Source of the DNA: an uncultured Collinsella sp.
GTDB lineage: Bacteria; Actinomycetota; Coriobacteriia; Coriobacteriales; Coriobacteriaceae
Direction of reading: 5' to 3'
Length of the DNA stretch: 5,446 nt
Assembly: GCA_900549135.1 (NCBI GenBank)
Contig: URNI01000122.1
Span: 1-5,446, forward strand
In this document: positions 4,758 to 5,446 of the stretch, piece after piece
How the letters are laid out: every line of letters starts with the position of its first letter
How positions within the stretch are numbered: the first letter of the stretch is position 1
Made by a program: the position numbers and the translations under genes
Notes under the pieces: generated by a model
Database searches by the model: none
Told to the model about the DNA's origin: nothing
Seen by the model: only the letters and a program-made list of their open reading frames with translations

Positions 4758-5446
4758 TTAGGCTCGCTCGAGGAAGGCCTTGTAGCCGCGATAGGCCTCG
4801 TAGATGTCGGCCTTGTTGGCGACCTCCCACAGGGCGTGCATGGACAGGACGGCAACACCGGAGTCGATGACGTTCATGCCGTACTTGGCCATGATGTAGG
4901 CGATGGTGCCGCCGCCGCCCGCGTTGACGCGGCCGAGCTCGCAGGTCTGGAAGTCCACGCCTGCCTCGTCCATGATGTCGCGGACGAGGGCCACGTATTC
5001 GGCGTCGGCGTCGTTGGAGCCACCCTTGCCGCGGCTGCCCGTGTACTTGTTAAAGCACAGGCCGCGACCCATAAAGGCGGCGTTCTTGGTCTCGAACTTG
5101 CCGGCGTAGCCCGGGTCGAAGCCGGCGGACACGTCAGAGGAGAGCATGCGGCTGCGGGCGAGCGCGCGGCGCAGGGCCAGCGGGCTATCCTCGCCGGCGA
5201 GCGTCATGATCTCGGCGACGGTGTTCTCGAAGAAGCGGCTCGTCATACCGGTGGCACCCACGGAGCCGATCTCCTCCTTGTCGACGATGAGCGTGATGCT
5301 CGTACGCTCGACATTGGCCACATTGATCTGGGCGAGCATGGACGGATAGGCGCAGACACGGTCGTCGTGGCCATAGCCCAGAATCATGGAGCGGTCGAGG
5401 CCCATGTCGCGGGCCGGGCCGGCGGGCACGACCTCGATCTCGGCGG
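4758..5446 (-). CDS. M18 family zinc aminopeptidase, C-terminal part
   Basis: The frame is open from the right edge to the TAA at 4758, giving 228 visible residues. The N-terminal part, roughly half of the usual ~450-residue family length, is outside the window. M18 enzymes are cytosolic dinuclear-zinc aminopeptidases that trim N-terminal residues from peptides. Visible metal and active-site blocks are GYGHDDR (Asp near 5361-5366), DKEEIGS (Glu-Glu at 5271-5276), SSDVSAGFDP (Asp near 5133-5135), GRVNAGGGGTIA, and SMHALWE (His at 4836-4838). All visible ligands expected for the family are present, so the enzyme looks intact here. The wording matches the bacterial aminopeptidase 1 subgroup more than eukaryotic DNPEP. 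A GTG at 5429 is not the start, because family-like sequence (AEIEVVPAG) continues through it to the edge. A hairpin with a T-tract follows the stop. Confidence 0.93.
   Translation of the reverse strand, partial: AEIEVVPAGPARDMGLDRSMILGYGHDDRVCAYPSMLAQINVANVERTSITLIVDKEEIGSVGATGMTSRFFENTVAEIMTLAGEDSPLALRRALARSRMLSSDVSAGFDPGYAGKFETKNAAFMGRGLCFNKYTGSRGKGGSNDADAEYVALVRDIMDEAGVDFQTCELGRVNAGGGGTIAYIMAKYGMNVIDSGVAVLSMHALWEVANKADIYEAYRGYKAFLERA

Noticed and set aside
4655..4858. An N-terminal extension of YaaA by 68 residues, starting at 4858.
   Set aside because: It would run through the hairpin and into the peptidase gene, and lacks family similarity. The ATG at 4654 has a strong SD and begins exactly at the family N-terminus.

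Overview
The window looks like chromosomal DNA of a high-GC anaerobic actinobacterium, most plausibly a gut Coriobacteriia member such as Collinsella. That is inferred from the GC-rich codon use, the short (~444-residue) anaerobe-type ThiC and the Actinobacteria-like THI element, not from a marker gene, so the genus is tentative. I see no mobile-element gene, CRISPR array, rRNA or tRNA.

Layout, left to right: (1) the 3' part of an SGNH/GDSL-type hydrolase gene on the + strand, entering from the left edge and ending at 504; (2) a 168-base convergent gap filled by three consecutive hairpins (514-658); (3) thiD on the - strand (673-1503); (4) a 177-base gap with a likely thiD promoter and two palindromes; (5) thiC on the - strand (1681-3015), preceded by a TPP riboswitch (3020-3114) and a likely promoter; (6) a divergent + strand gene (3187-3708) for an unrecognised protein with a single membrane anchor; (7) a convergent gap holding a perfect 19-bp inverted repeat; (8) yaaA on the - strand (3845-4654), peroxide-stress family; (9) a hairpin with a T-tract directly upstream of the yaaA ribosome binding site; (10) the C-terminal part of an M18 zinc aminopeptidase on the - strand (4758 to the right edge).

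The functional centre is the thiC-thiD pair. ThiC makes hydroxymethylpyrimidine phosphate (HMP-P) and ThiD phosphorylates it to HMP-PP, so together they form the pyrimidine branch of thiamine synthesis, under control of a TPP-sensing leader RNA. The other genes have no evident link to thiamine.

The most unusual signal is not a gene. The 9-mer TTGCGGTGG or its complement CCACCGCAA recurs in three separate intergenic gaps, always as the arm or end of a hairpin, and I did not see it in the coding regions. This looks like a family of short intergenic inverted-repeat elements, some of which also seem to act as terminators. No complete new multi-gene system is visible.
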